A stretch of DNA of 17,440 nucleotides from an uncultured Muribaculaceae bacterium (GTDB lineage: Bacteria; Bacteroidota; Bacteroidia; Bacteroidales; Muribaculaceae): contig CABUTS010000059.1 of the NCBI GenBank assembly GCA_902494515.1, positions 1-17,440 of the forward strand, read 5' to 3'. Below, one piece after another: positions 1 to 6,605 of this stretch (positions within the stretch are counted from its first letter, which is position 1; each line of letters starts with the position of its first letter). The translations under genes and the position numbers were made by a program. The notes below the pieces were generated by a model that did not search any database, was not told the DNA's origin, and saw nothing but the letters and a program-made list of their open reading frames with translations.

Positions 1-119
1 CAGGCTTCCGTTTTACCTTGGTGCCCGCAGGCTTCCGTTGACGTTCTGTGTCAGGCCTTTAGGCCTCCGTTTGAAGTTCAGGATGTTGGTTCCGTTAGTT
101 CAGTGCAGTTCCGTGTTAA
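1..119 (-). repeat. Dispersed repeat R1, copy A (partial, at window edge)
   Basis: This stretch is the exact reverse complement of 17322-17440, 119 of 119 bases. It shares blocks with R1 copies at 4595-4812 and 8979-9197: the small palindrome AGGCCTTTAGGCCT, AGGCTTCCGTT units, and a TTCCGTGTTAA end. Only the outer part of the element is present because the window begins inside it. No coding sense is visible. It lies behind the ftsH stop codon, where the next gene of that operon might have been expected. Confidence 0.9.
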
Positions 120-160
120 ATACCTGACTATAAGTTAGATAAGTTTTACCGGCGAGGGTT

Positions 161-177
161 ACGTGCCAAAGGCACGT
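161..177. repeat. Palindrome ACGTGCC-AAA-GGCACGT downstream of ftsH
   Basis: A perfect 7-bp inverted repeat with a 3-base loop, 13 bases after the ftsH stop codon. Read on the minus strand it is preceded by CGTACGG and followed by GTAA. The same context occurs at 8778-8943, where it is split by the R2 element, so this copy is the unoccupied form of that site. It could act as a weak 3' hairpin for ftsH mRNA, but there is no T tract, so I do not call it a terminator. Confidence 0.75.
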
Positions 178-190
178 CCGTACGGGGGGA

Positions 191-2353
191 CTACTTTTTG
201 GGGACAGGGGGGATGTCGGCAGGGGGAGTTGTCGAGGTTTTGTCGTCGGCGGGCTTCTCTTCGCGGGCTTCTACGTCGATAACGTCGTTGCCGGCAGCAT
301 CGGAGGCGGTAGAGACTTCCAAGGAGGAGGTATCTGAGGCGGAGGCGTCAGAGGCGGAAGCATCGGAGGTGGCTGCAGCGGCTTTCGCGGCCTTTTCGGC
401 CTTCTCGGCAGCTTCCTGAGCGGCGAGGATTTCGTCGGTGCGGGATGTCCAGCGGCGCTTGCCGAAGATTTTCTCCACATCTTCCGTGAAGATTACCTCG
501 CGCTGATAGAGGACGTCGGCAAGTTCATTGTGCCCCTTGGCGTACTCCTTCAGGATAGCCTTGGCGCGCTCATACTGCTCGCTGATGATGCGCGAAACCT
601 CCTCGTCGATGGCCCGGGCGCGGTCCTCGCTGTAAGGTTTGGTGAAGCCGTAGGCCTGACCGGTGGAGTCGTAATACGACAGGTTCGGCAGGTTCTTGCT
701 CATACCGTAATATACCACCATGGCGTAGGCCTGCTTGGTCACGCGCTCGAGGTCGTTGGCGGCGCCGGTGGAAATCTGGCCGAGGAAGAGCTCTTCGGCA
801 GCACGGCCGCCGAGAGTGGCGCACATCTCATCGAGCAGCGCCTGCGACGGGGTAATCTGGCGCTCCTCGGGGAGATACCACGCTGCGCCGAGGGCCTTGC
901 CGCGCGGAACAATGGTTACTTTGATCAGCGGGTTGGCGTAGCGGAGGTTCCAGGAGACGGTGGCATGGCCGGCTTCGTGGCAGGCGATGGAGCGTTTTTC
1001 CTCCTCGGTGGTAATCTTCGAGCGTTTCTCGAGACCGCCGATGATTCGGTCAACGGCGTCGATAAAGTCCTGACGCTGAACGACCTTCTTGTTGTGGCGG
1101 GCGGCAATCAGGGCGGCTTCGTTGCAGACGTTGGCGATGTCGGCACCGGAGAAACCGGGGGTCTGACGGGCCAGCAGGTCTACGTCTACGGACTCGTCGG
1201 TCTTAATCCCCTTCAGGTGGACGTTGAAGATGGCCACACGGTCGGGGAGTTCGGGAAGCTCAACATAAATCTGACGGTCGAAACGGCCTGCGCGGAGCAG
1301 CGCCTTGTCGAGGATGTCAGCACGGTTGGTGGCGGCCAGGATGATGACACCGCTGTTGGTGCCGAAGCCGTCCATCTCCGTAAGCAGCTGGTTCAGAGTG
1401 TTTTCGCGCTCGTCGTTGGAACCCATGTTGGGGTTCTTGCCACGGGCACGGCCCACGGCGTCGATTTCGTCAATGAAGACGATACAGGGGGCTTTCTCCT
1501 TGGCTTTCTGGAAGAGGTCGCGGACACGCGAGGCGCCGACGCCGACAAACATCTCCACGAAGTCGGAACCCGACATGGAGAAGAACGGCACGTTGGCTTC
1601 CCCCGCTACGGCCTTGGCTAACAGAGTCTTACCTGTACCCGGAGGGCCTACAAGCAGGGCGCCCTTGGGTATCTTGCCGCCCAGGTCGGTGTAGCGCTGC
1701 GGGTTCTTCAGGAACTCCACGATCTCCTCGATTTCGGTCTTGGCCTCGGAGAGACCGGCAACGTCGCTGAACGTAACCTTCGGACCGTCCTTGTCGAACA
1801 TCTTCGCCTTGGACTTGCCGACGTTGAACACTCCGCCGGGACCGCCGCCGTCGCGGCCGTTCATCCGCCGCATGATGTAGAACCAGAAGACTATCAGCAG
1901 GATAATCGGGCCGAACGACCAGAGATAGGCCGACCAGTCGGAGCCTGCGTCATATTCCACCGGACCGGTGTAGGTGCCGTCGGCTTTCCATAGGTCGAGC
2001 TTGCGGTCGAAGGCGTCGCTCGAGGGGATTTTGGCGTACAGCGACACCTTCGAGTCATCCTTCAGCTGGTTCGGGTCGAACTGCTTCCGGGCCAGCGAGT
2101 CGGAGAGGAGCACCTGAGCTTCCTCCCCTTTTTTATGGACTATGATTTTGGTGATGCCGTGGTCGCGGACGTTCAGGGAGTCGGTGATTATATTTTCAAG
2201 TTCGGAGTACGACACCTCTTTCGACACCGAATGGTCGTCGAGGTATAACATTCCCACCAGAAAGAAGATGATGACCGCATACATCCAGAACATGCTGAAC
2301 TTTATCTGCGGTTTCTTCTTCGGGGAGTTGGCCGGGGGTGTAGGGTTAGCCAT
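191..2353 (-). CDS. ftsH: ATP-dependent zinc metalloprotease FtsH
   Basis: Membrane-anchored AAA+ protease that extracts and degrades misassembled membrane proteins and some regulators. The 720-residue product has a first membrane segment at about 21-38, an extracytoplasmic domain, a second membrane segment at about 143-160, and then the AAA module. Visible motifs are Walker A GPPGTGKT (236-243), Walker B IVFIDEID (291-298), the second region of homology with Arg354, Arg357 and Arg360, the zinc site HEAGH (459-463) and a likely third zinc ligand Asp534 in AANDLERVT. All catalytic residues are intact. The last 80 residues form an Ala/Ser/Asp-rich tail (SDASASDASAS, then a Pro-rich end), which is low complexity and not part of the enzyme core. 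The ATG at 2353 starts 15 bases after the rsfS stop codon, so the two are probably co-transcribed. Length is slightly above the usual 640-700 because of the tail. Confidence 0.98.
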   Translation of the reverse strand: MANPTPPANSPKKKPQIKFSMFWMYAVIIFFLVGMLYLDDHSVSKEVSYSELENIITDSLNVRDHGITKIIVHKKGEEAQVLLSDSLARKQFDPNQLKDDSKVSLYAKIPSSDAFDRKLDLWKADGTYTGPVEYDAGSDWSAYLWSFGPIILLIVFWFYIMRRMNGRDGGGPGGVFNVGKSKAKMFDKDGPKVTFSDVAGLSEAKTEIEEIVEFLKNPQRYTDLGGKIPKGALLVGPPGTGKTLLAKAVAGEANVPFFSMSGSDFVEMFVGVGASRVRDLFQKAKEKAPCIVFIDEIDAVGRARGKNPNMGSNDERENTLNQLLTEMDGFGTNSGVIILAATNRADILDKALLRAGRFDRQIYVELPELPDRVAIFNVHLKGIKTDESVDVDLLARQTPGFSGADIANVCNEAALIAARHNKKVVQRQDFIDAVDRIIGGLEKRSKITTEEEKRSIACHEAGHATVSWNLRYANPLIKVTIVPRGKALGAAWYLPEERQITPSQALLDEMCATLGGRAAEELFLGQISTGAANDLERVTKQAYAMVVYYGMSKNLPNLSYYDSTGQAYGFTKPYSEDRARAIDEEVSRIISEQYERAKAILKEYAKGHNELADVLYQREVIFTEDVEKIFGKRRWTSRTDEILAAQEAAEKAEKAAKAAAATSDASASDASASDTSSLEVSTASDAAGNDVIDVEAREEKPADDKTSTTPPADIPPVPKK

Positions 2354-2368
2354 ATTTAATCGGAGTTA

Positions 2369-2755
2369 TCAGTCTAAGTCGGGAATACGGGTGATGGGGG
2401 CATCGGCCCAGAGTTCCTCGAGGTTATAAAGCTGGCGGGTTTCGCGGGTGAAGACGTGGACAAGGGTCGAACCGTAGTCGATCACAATCCACTGGGCGTT
2501 GCGGTAGCCGTCGTAGTTGTATGGTTTAATGCCGTAATTTTCAAGGAGATACTCGCGCACGGAGTCGGCGATGGCCGCCACTTGCTGCGATGAGTTACCC
2601 TGACAGATGATAAATTCGGAAGTCGGAGCAGACTCGATTCCCGAGAGGTCGACCACGGCGATTTCGCGGCCTTTGCGTTCCTGGATCCCCTCGATGATGA
2701 GCGGGCGGAGCTGCTCGATGGATGTTGGTTTTGTAGCTGTATTGGAGTCTATCAT
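2369..2755 (-). CDS. rsfS: Ribosomal silencing factor RsfS (DUF143 family)
   Basis: Binds uL14 on the large ribosomal subunit and blocks joining with the small subunit, reducing translation in starvation (known for the family). The 128-residue product has the family pattern: VVDLSGIES near 34-42, FIICQGNSSQQVAAIAD in the middle, AQWIVIDYGSTLVHVF, and the C-terminal R-x-x-YNLEELWADA. The usual Thr-Asp-Tyr/Phe-Phe segment reads TSEFII here, a minor deviation. The ATG at 2755 is chosen because the sequence upstream is intergenic and carries a Bacteroidetes -7 box. The gene is first in a probable operon with ftsH, 15 bases downstream, an arrangement known in other Bacteroidales. Confidence 0.95.
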   Translation of the reverse strand: MIDSNTATKPTSIEQLRPLIIEGIQERKGREIAVVDLSGIESAPTSEFIICQGNSSQQVAAIADSVREYLLENYGIKPYNYDGYRNAQWIVIDYGSTLVHVFTRETRQLYNLEELWADAPITRIPDLD

Positions 2756-2765
2756 TAGCGGTATT

Positions 2766-2811
2766 GTCGAATTATTTGCAAAACGGGCAATTATGTCGAA
2801 TTGTTTGCAAA
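2766..2811 (-). repeat. Two 17-bp direct repeats in the rsfS leader/promoter
   Basis: GTCGAATTRTTTGCAAA occurs at 2766-2782 and again at 2795-2811, a 29-base period, with one difference. The second copy overlaps the -7 box of the rsfS promoter. It could be a duplicated operator or a duplicated promoter region; the sequence alone cannot decide. Confidence 0.6.
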
Positions 2812-2815
2812 GTTA
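2808..2815 (-). promoter_or_regulatory. Candidate rsfS-ftsH promoter, -7 box
   Basis: On the minus strand the bases read TAACTTTG, an exact match to the Bacteroidetes -7 consensus TAnnTTTG, 52 bases upstream of the rsfS ATG. No convincing TTTG -33 element lies at the expected spacing, so the call rests on the -7 box and its position. Confidence 0.6.
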
Positions 2816-2888
2816 ACAAAAATGTTGAAACGTTGCTAAAAAGTTTTTCACTTCTTACCAAATATAACAAAAATCAGGCCAAAAAGTC

Positions 2889-2938
2889 CGATGTTCCACT
2901 GCTTTTTTCAAATCGATGTTCCCCTGCTTTTTCCGAAT
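2889..2938. repeat. Two-unit 25-bp tandem repeat at the permease 3' end
   Basis: Two adjacent 25-base units (2889-2913 and 2914-2938) each begin CGATGTTCC and continue CTGCTTTTT. They differ at three to four positions. The array ends exactly at the last base of the permease stop codon. No terminator-like hairpin accompanies it. Confidence 0.7.
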
Positions 2939-4170
2939 CACTGATAGCGCATGGTGGTGGCGGGGGAAATGCGCGACACCATCGTGGCGGGCACTAAGAG
3001 CAGCAGAGCCGCGAGGAGCAGGGCCCCGAGGTTGACAGCAAGTATCTGGGTAATAGTCAGTTGCATCGGCACATAGGCCAGGTAATATGCCTCGGGGTCA
3101 AGGGGGAGCAGGTGCCATTTCCACTGCGCGAACACTATGCCGAGGCCCACGATGTTGCCGTAGAGCATCCCGGGAAGCACGACTTTGACGCCGAGCAGCT
3201 CGAAAATCCGGCGCACCTGGCGGTTGGTGGCGCCGAACGATTTCAGTATACCTATCATCCTGACTCTCTGCAAGATAAGGATAAACACACAGCTGATTAG
3301 CGTGAAGCCGCTGACCAGCGCCATGATTATCAGGATCACAACGACGTTGGCGTCGAGAAGCGCCAGCCAGTTGAAATACATCGCCCCGGCGTCGAAGACC
3401 GTAAGCAGGCTCATCGGCGCCGTCAGCTGATTGCTGGCGTAGAGCGGAAGCAGCCGCGCGTGGAGGGTCGTGGCCGCCGTCTGCACCGAATCCATAGCGA
3501 TGCCGCGGAGCTCGATGCGGTCAGCGCCCCCCTCGGGAATCCGGCGAAGCCGCTGAAGCATGGCAAAGGGTACGTAGGCCGTCAGCCGGTCGTAGTCGCC
3601 GAAGTTGCTGGAATAGATGCCGCTGACGGTTAACCGCCGCATTTTCAGGCCGTTGTCGAGGAAGAAACAGGCGTCGAGCTTGTCGCCGGGCTTCAGACCG
3701 AGCTTCCCGGCGGTGTCGCGGGAAATCAGCAGGTCGGTGGGCTTTTCAGGGAGCGTCCCCTCGAGCAGATTGGAGCGCTCGAAGGCGAAATCGTGCCCTT
3801 CGTCGTAAGCCACGAGGTTCACGCCGGCAAACTGCTCGGGGGTCTTCAGAATCGTCGGCTGGGTCAGCACCCTCGCTACCGACGCCCCGGGACAAGCCTC
3901 AGATATCGCCTCGCTAAGTTGTGGCTGGAGACTGACAAGCGGCAGGGAATCAGACAGTTCCGGCACGGCCGCCAACGTGATGGCGGCATTGAACCCCATC
4001 ACCTTCTCGCGGATGCCGCTCTTGAAACCCGACACCACGGCAATCGTGATAATCATCACCGCAACAGCCAACGCCACGCCCCCCACGGCGATACCCACCG
4101 CGGGTGAACGCCGCTGACCGTCGCCTGGCGACAGCCGCAGCCTTCCGGCTATAAACAATTCCGTCTTCAT
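2938..4170 (-). CDS. ABC transporter permease, LolC/LolE/FtsX type
   Basis: The 410-residue product has the four-helix topology of the FtsX/MacB family. A membrane segment at about 25-47 is followed by a large extracytoplasmic domain (about 50-265, MacB periplasmic-core-like), then three membrane segments at about 272-300, 325-349 and 375-396. The stretch after helix 2 (QRVRMIGILKSFGATNRQVRRIF, 301-323) is the cytoplasmic coupling region typical of LolC/LolE and FtsX. By homology it would move lipoproteins from the inner membrane or transmit ATPase strokes to the periplasm. No ATP-binding partner is next to it, so the ATPase must be encoded elsewhere, which is common for these permeases in Bacteroidales. 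The ATG at 4170 is followed by a basic N-terminus. Exact substrate is unknown; a FtsX-like or peptide/macrolide exporter role cannot be excluded. Confidence 0.88.
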   Translation of the reverse strand: MKTELFIAGRLRLSPGDGQRRSPAVGIAVGGVALAVAVMIITIAVVSGFKSGIREKVMGFNAAITLAAVPELSDSLPLVSLQPQLSEAISEACPGASVARVLTQPTILKTPEQFAGVNLVAYDEGHDFAFERSNLLEGTLPEKPTDLLISRDTAGKLGLKPGDKLDACFFLDNGLKMRRLTVSGIYSSNFGDYDRLTAYVPFAMLQRLRRIPEGGADRIELRGIAMDSVQTAATTLHARLLPLYASNQLTAPMSLLTVFDAGAMYFNWLALLDANVVVILIIMALVSGFTLISCVFILILQRVRMIGILKSFGATNRQVRRIFELLGVKVVLPGMLYGNIVGLGIVFAQWKWHLLPLDPEAYYLAYVPMQLTITQILAVNLGALLLAALLLLVPATMVSRISPATTMRYQ

Positions 4171-4239
4171 CTACTGACGCGGCCCGAAACCGCAGCCCGG
4201 TAATCGAGGCCAAAAATTTTGGTATACAAATAATTTATG

Positions 4240-4247
4240 CAAAATTA
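4240..4247 (-). promoter_or_regulatory. Candidate permease promoter, -7 box
   Basis: On the minus strand TAATTTTG fits TAnnTTTG, 69 bases upstream of the permease ATG at 4170. A TTG further upstream gives an acceptable but not ideal -33 spacing. Confidence 0.5.
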
Positions 4248-4420
4248 GCCAAAATCCGTGACATAACCGCAATCCCCCCTTAAAAAAAGCAAATATTTCC
4301 CTGGAAGCCTGACGGAAGCCCGATGGAAGCCTGACGCCTGACGTACGGATGTCAGTTGGAAAAGCTCCCGGAGATTACAGACTTAACTGCCAGATGGTCA
4401 TCAAGCAGCCCCCGGCAGGG

Positions 4421-4487
4421 CAAGGCCAAAGGCCTTGATGTTTACCTAACCGGGGCTTTGCGCCCCGTCAGGGGAGCATAGCCCCGG
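4421..4487. repeat. Cluster of stable, partly exclusive hairpins
   Basis: CAAGGCC-AAA-GGCCTTG (4421-4437) is a perfect 7-bp stem. Downstream, CCGGGGCT (4450-4457) is perfectly complementary to AGCCCCGG (4480-4487). Inside that, GGGGC (4452-4456) can instead pair with GCCCC (4462-4466), and CCCC (4463-4466) with GGGG (4471-4474). These alternatives exclude each other. No T tract or downstream start codon makes it a recognisable attenuator. Confidence 0.6.
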
Positions 4488-4505
4488 ACCCGGTCAGCCC
4501 ACAAC

Positions 4506-4530
4506 GGGTGAAGGCCGAAGGTCTTCATGA
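4506..4530 (+). repeat. R4, 25-bp block shared with 9252-9276 (inverted)
   Basis: The 25 bases beginning GGGTGAAGGCCGAAGG and ending TTCATGA are the exact reverse complement of 9252-9276. Both copies lie in repeat-rich intergenic DNA near an R1 element, which suggests a recurring intergenic module. Confidence 0.75.
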
Positions 4531-4594
4531 TCAGCAAGTTTGCTTTATCTGCAATGTTATCTGCCACAAGTATTTAATATCGATTGTTGCTCTA

Positions 4595-4812
4595 TTTACA
4601 CGGAGCTGCACGGAGCTGCACGGAACTATCATCCTGAACTTCAAACGGAGGCCTAAAGGCCTGGCGCGGAACGACAACGGAAGCCTACGGCACTCCCAAG
4701 TTTGCCACCCCGAAGGCTTCCGTTAACGTTCAGGAGCGGCAGCTCCGCAATGGTTCGGTTTGACGTTCCAGACAAATTTGCTTCCGTTAGTTCCGTATAG
4801 TTCCGTGTTAAA
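4595..4812 (+). repeat. Dispersed repeat R1, copy B (full length, ~218 bp)
   Basis: Aligns with 8979-9197 over its whole length. It starts TTTACACGGAGC and ends TTCCGTGTTAAA, an imperfect inverted pair of ends. Inside are AGGCCTAAAGGCCT, a long stem formed by AACGGAAGCCT and AGGCTTCCGTT, and the hairpin GGAGC-GGCA-GCTCC. In the left end the decamer CACGGAGCTG is duplicated, a local change absent from the copy at 8979. No open frame is plausible; it behaves like a non-coding, non-autonomous repeat. Confidence 0.85.
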
Positions 4813-4965
4813 AAGCCATCTGCGGGGGACAGTCCGTATGTTTTTGTAGAGAAGCCCCTCGGCACGTACGGACGGAGAGAGATGGGATTTTGTGATTTTA
4901 GGAAGATTCGGCTATTTTTTGGGAAATTTCAGAAAACCAACATCCCCCGAATTTCCGTTATATAG

Positions 4966-6126
4966 ATGAGAGATTACATCACAGTTCAACTTCGAGGCTC
5001 GCCGGCGCTCTCTTTTCGTCACGTAAGCAATGCCGACGCCGGCGCCTTTTTAATTTATGAGAAAGTGAGACTTAACAAATACATCAATAGATATCGCCTC
5101 TGTTTGCTCCGTGGAATTTTCGGAGTCCTGTTCGTAGCCTTGGCCGGGTCAGCCGAGGCTCAACCCGACGCCCCAACAGAAACCCAGACAGTCGCAACAG
5201 AAGTCCACCCCGCGACCACGGAAGCCCAGCCCGCTGACTCCACCGCAACGGAAGCGCAAAACGTCGCAACAGAAGCAGCCGACTCCATTCATGCCCCCGG
5301 CAAATCGGAGGTGCTCGTGAAGTCCTCCCCCACGACCATCAAGGTAACCGTCGACCCCAACGACGAGGAGATGAATCCCCCCGAACCACCGGTGCTCGCC
5401 GGCAACCCCCTCGGCGTCGACACTCTGCTCACCCTCAACTTCCGTCCGCAGACGATCTACGCCCGACCGGCGTCGCTGACCTACTCCGACCCCTGGTGGC
5501 ACGGACTGTGGGTCAACACCGCCGTCTACGCCGGGGCGTTCGTCGGCACACTCTTCGTGCTGGAATGTCTCCCCGAGGACGCCACCTCCTGGAACCGCGC
5601 CGAGATTCAGAAGGACCACTTCTACACCCGCTGGTTCAACAACATCTTCAAGCGCGGCCCCGAGTGGGACCACGACAAATTCTACTTCAACTATATCCTG
5701 CACCCCTACGCCGGCGCCGTATACTTCATGGCAGCGCGCACCTGCGGCTTCAACTTCTGGCAGTCAATGCTTTACGCTACCTGCATCTCGACCATAGGCT
5801 GGGAATTCGGCATCGAGGCCTGCATGGAACGCCCTTCGTATCAAGACATTTTCATCACGCCGTTAGTGGGTTCGCTGATGGGCGAAGGGTTCTACCGCCT
5901 GAAACGCATGATTGTCGACCGCGACTACTATGTGCTCGGCTCAAAGGCCATCGGCCACATACTCGCCTTCTTCCTGGACCCCGTCAACGAAATCGTAGGA
6001 CTGCTCAGCCCCGGCACCTGCCGCAACCTCGGCCCCGGCTGCATCAGCTCGAAGCCCCTGCTGATCCCCTCTCCCGGCAACAGCGCCCTTCCCGCCGTCG
6101 GCATCTCCGTCTCCGCCGGATTTTAA
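4966..6126 (+). CDS. Exported DUF3943 domain protein
   Basis: The 386-codon frame carries the DUF3943 signature: LHPYAGAVYFMAARTCGFNFWQS (245-267), IGWEFGIEACMERPSYQDIFITPLVGSLMGEGFYRL (277-312), and FLDPVNEIVGLL (336-347). The function of the family is unknown. An export signal is clear, but it lies at about 34-65 (basic VRLNKYINRYR, hydrophobic CLLRGIFGVLFVALA, then SAEAQ). With the ATG at 4966 this leaves 33 unusual residues in front of it. The GTG at 5065 (codon 34) would give a standard signal peptide and may be the true start. Residues 68-110 are a Thr/Glu/Ala-rich spacer of ATEAQ-like units. The chain ends SVSAGF; a terminal Phe is typical of outer-membrane barrels, which is suggestive only. 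Its stop codon is 5 bases from the convergent dtd stop. Confidence 0.87.
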   Translation: MRDYITVQLRGSPALSFRHVSNADAGAFLIYEKVRLNKYINRYRLCLLRGIFGVLFVALAGSAEAQPDAPTETQTVATEVHPATTEAQPADSTATEAQNVATEAADSIHAPGKSEVLVKSSPTTIKVTVDPNDEEMNPPEPPVLAGNPLGVDTLLTLNFRPQTIYARPASLTYSDPWWHGLWVNTAVYAGAFVGTLFVLECLPEDATSWNRAEIQKDHFYTRWFNNIFKRGPEWDHDKFYFNYILHPYAGAVYFMAARTCGFNFWQSMLYATCISTIGWEFGIEACMERPSYQDIFITPLVGSLMGEGFYRLKRMIVDRDYYVLGSKAIGHILAFFLDPVNEIVGLLSPGTCRNLGPGCISSKPLLIPSPGNSALPAVGISVSAGF

Positions 6127-6131
6127 TGGGG

Positions 6132-6584
6132 CTATTCCTTCAGGCGGGAATCGATGATGATGGTCACCGGGCCATCGTTGACCAGCGACACCTGCATGTC
6201 GGCGCCGAAGACGCCCCGCTGCGTGGTCCGCGAGGTCAGTATCGACATCTCGTCGCAAAACTGCTCGTAAAGCGGCACGGCCAGCTCGTGGCCGGCAGCA
6301 CGAATGTAGCTCGGGCGGTTCCCCTTTTTCGTGCTTGCCGTGAGGGTGAACTGGCTGACTGCCAGGACTTCGCCCCCGACCTCGCTCACCGAGCGGTTCA
6401 TCACTCCGTTTTCGTCATCGAAGATTCGCATGGCCGAAGCCTTGCGGGCGAGCCACGAAGCATCGTCGGGGGTATCCCCCTGCTCCACGCCCACGAGAAT
6501 CATCAGCCCGGCGCCGATTTCGCTCACCGTCTTCCCTTCGATTTCAACCTTCGCGCGGCTGACCCGCTGTATTACAAGTCGCAT
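6132..6584 (-). CDS. dtd: D-aminoacyl-tRNA deacylase (D-Tyr-tRNA deacylase)
   Basis: Hydrolyses D-amino acids (and Gly mischarged on tRNA-Ala) from tRNA, keeping D-residues out of translation. The 150-residue length is typical. Both catalytic signatures are intact: SQFTL (77-81) and NDGPVT (136-141), whose Gly-Pro pair 138-139 reaches into the neighbouring subunit of the dimer. The N-terminus MRLVIQRVSRAKV is canonical, fixing the ATG at 6584. It follows the flavodiiron gene by 21 bases on the same strand and is probably co-transcribed with it; no separate promoter is seen. Confidence 0.97.
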   Translation of the reverse strand: MRLVIQRVSRAKVEIEGKTVSEIGAGLMILVGVEQGDTPDDASWLARKASAMRIFDDENGVMNRSVSEVGGEVLAVSQFTLTASTKKGNRPSYIRAAGHELAVPLYEQFCDEMSILTSRTTQRGVFGADMQVSLVNDGPVTIIIDSRLKE

Positions 6585-6605
6585 AACTTATTCATGTTCT
6601 GATAT

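Larger units (their letters stand above)
4171..4965. other. 795-bp gene-free stretch rich in hairpins and repeats
   Basis: I see no convincing gene here; the open frames of about 70 codons run through repeat sequence. Contents: a -7 box for the permease (4240-4247), GGAAGCC-type repeats near 4303-4335, a cluster of hairpins (4421-4487), a 25-base block shared in inverted orientation with 9252-9276 (R4, 4506-4530), and a full-length R1 element (4595-4812). From 4813 to 4965 only a fragment GGCACGTACGGACGG (4861-4875), related to the 161-177 palindrome context, stands out. A TATTTTTTG (4912-4920) ahead of the next gene is one base longer than a -7 box. Confidence 0.75.

Noticed and set aside
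161..177. Terminator for the rsfS-ftsH operon
   Set aside because: The hairpin has no T tract on the minus strand and the same palindrome recurs elsewhere as a repeat target.
530..1621. A 363-codon plus-strand open frame inside ftsH
   Set aside because: It is antisense to a complete, well-conserved ftsH. Long antisense frames arise from codon bias in GC-rich genes, and its product has no recognisable features.
4508..4865. Short open frames of about 70 codons on both strands
   Set aside because: They run across the R4 and R1 repeats, lack a start context or -7 box, and have no homologous look.
5496..6602. A 368-codon plus-strand frame overlapping the DUF3943 gene and dtd
   Set aside because: It is out of frame with DUF3943 and antisense to dtd, Arg/His/Pro-rich, and has no family resemblance.
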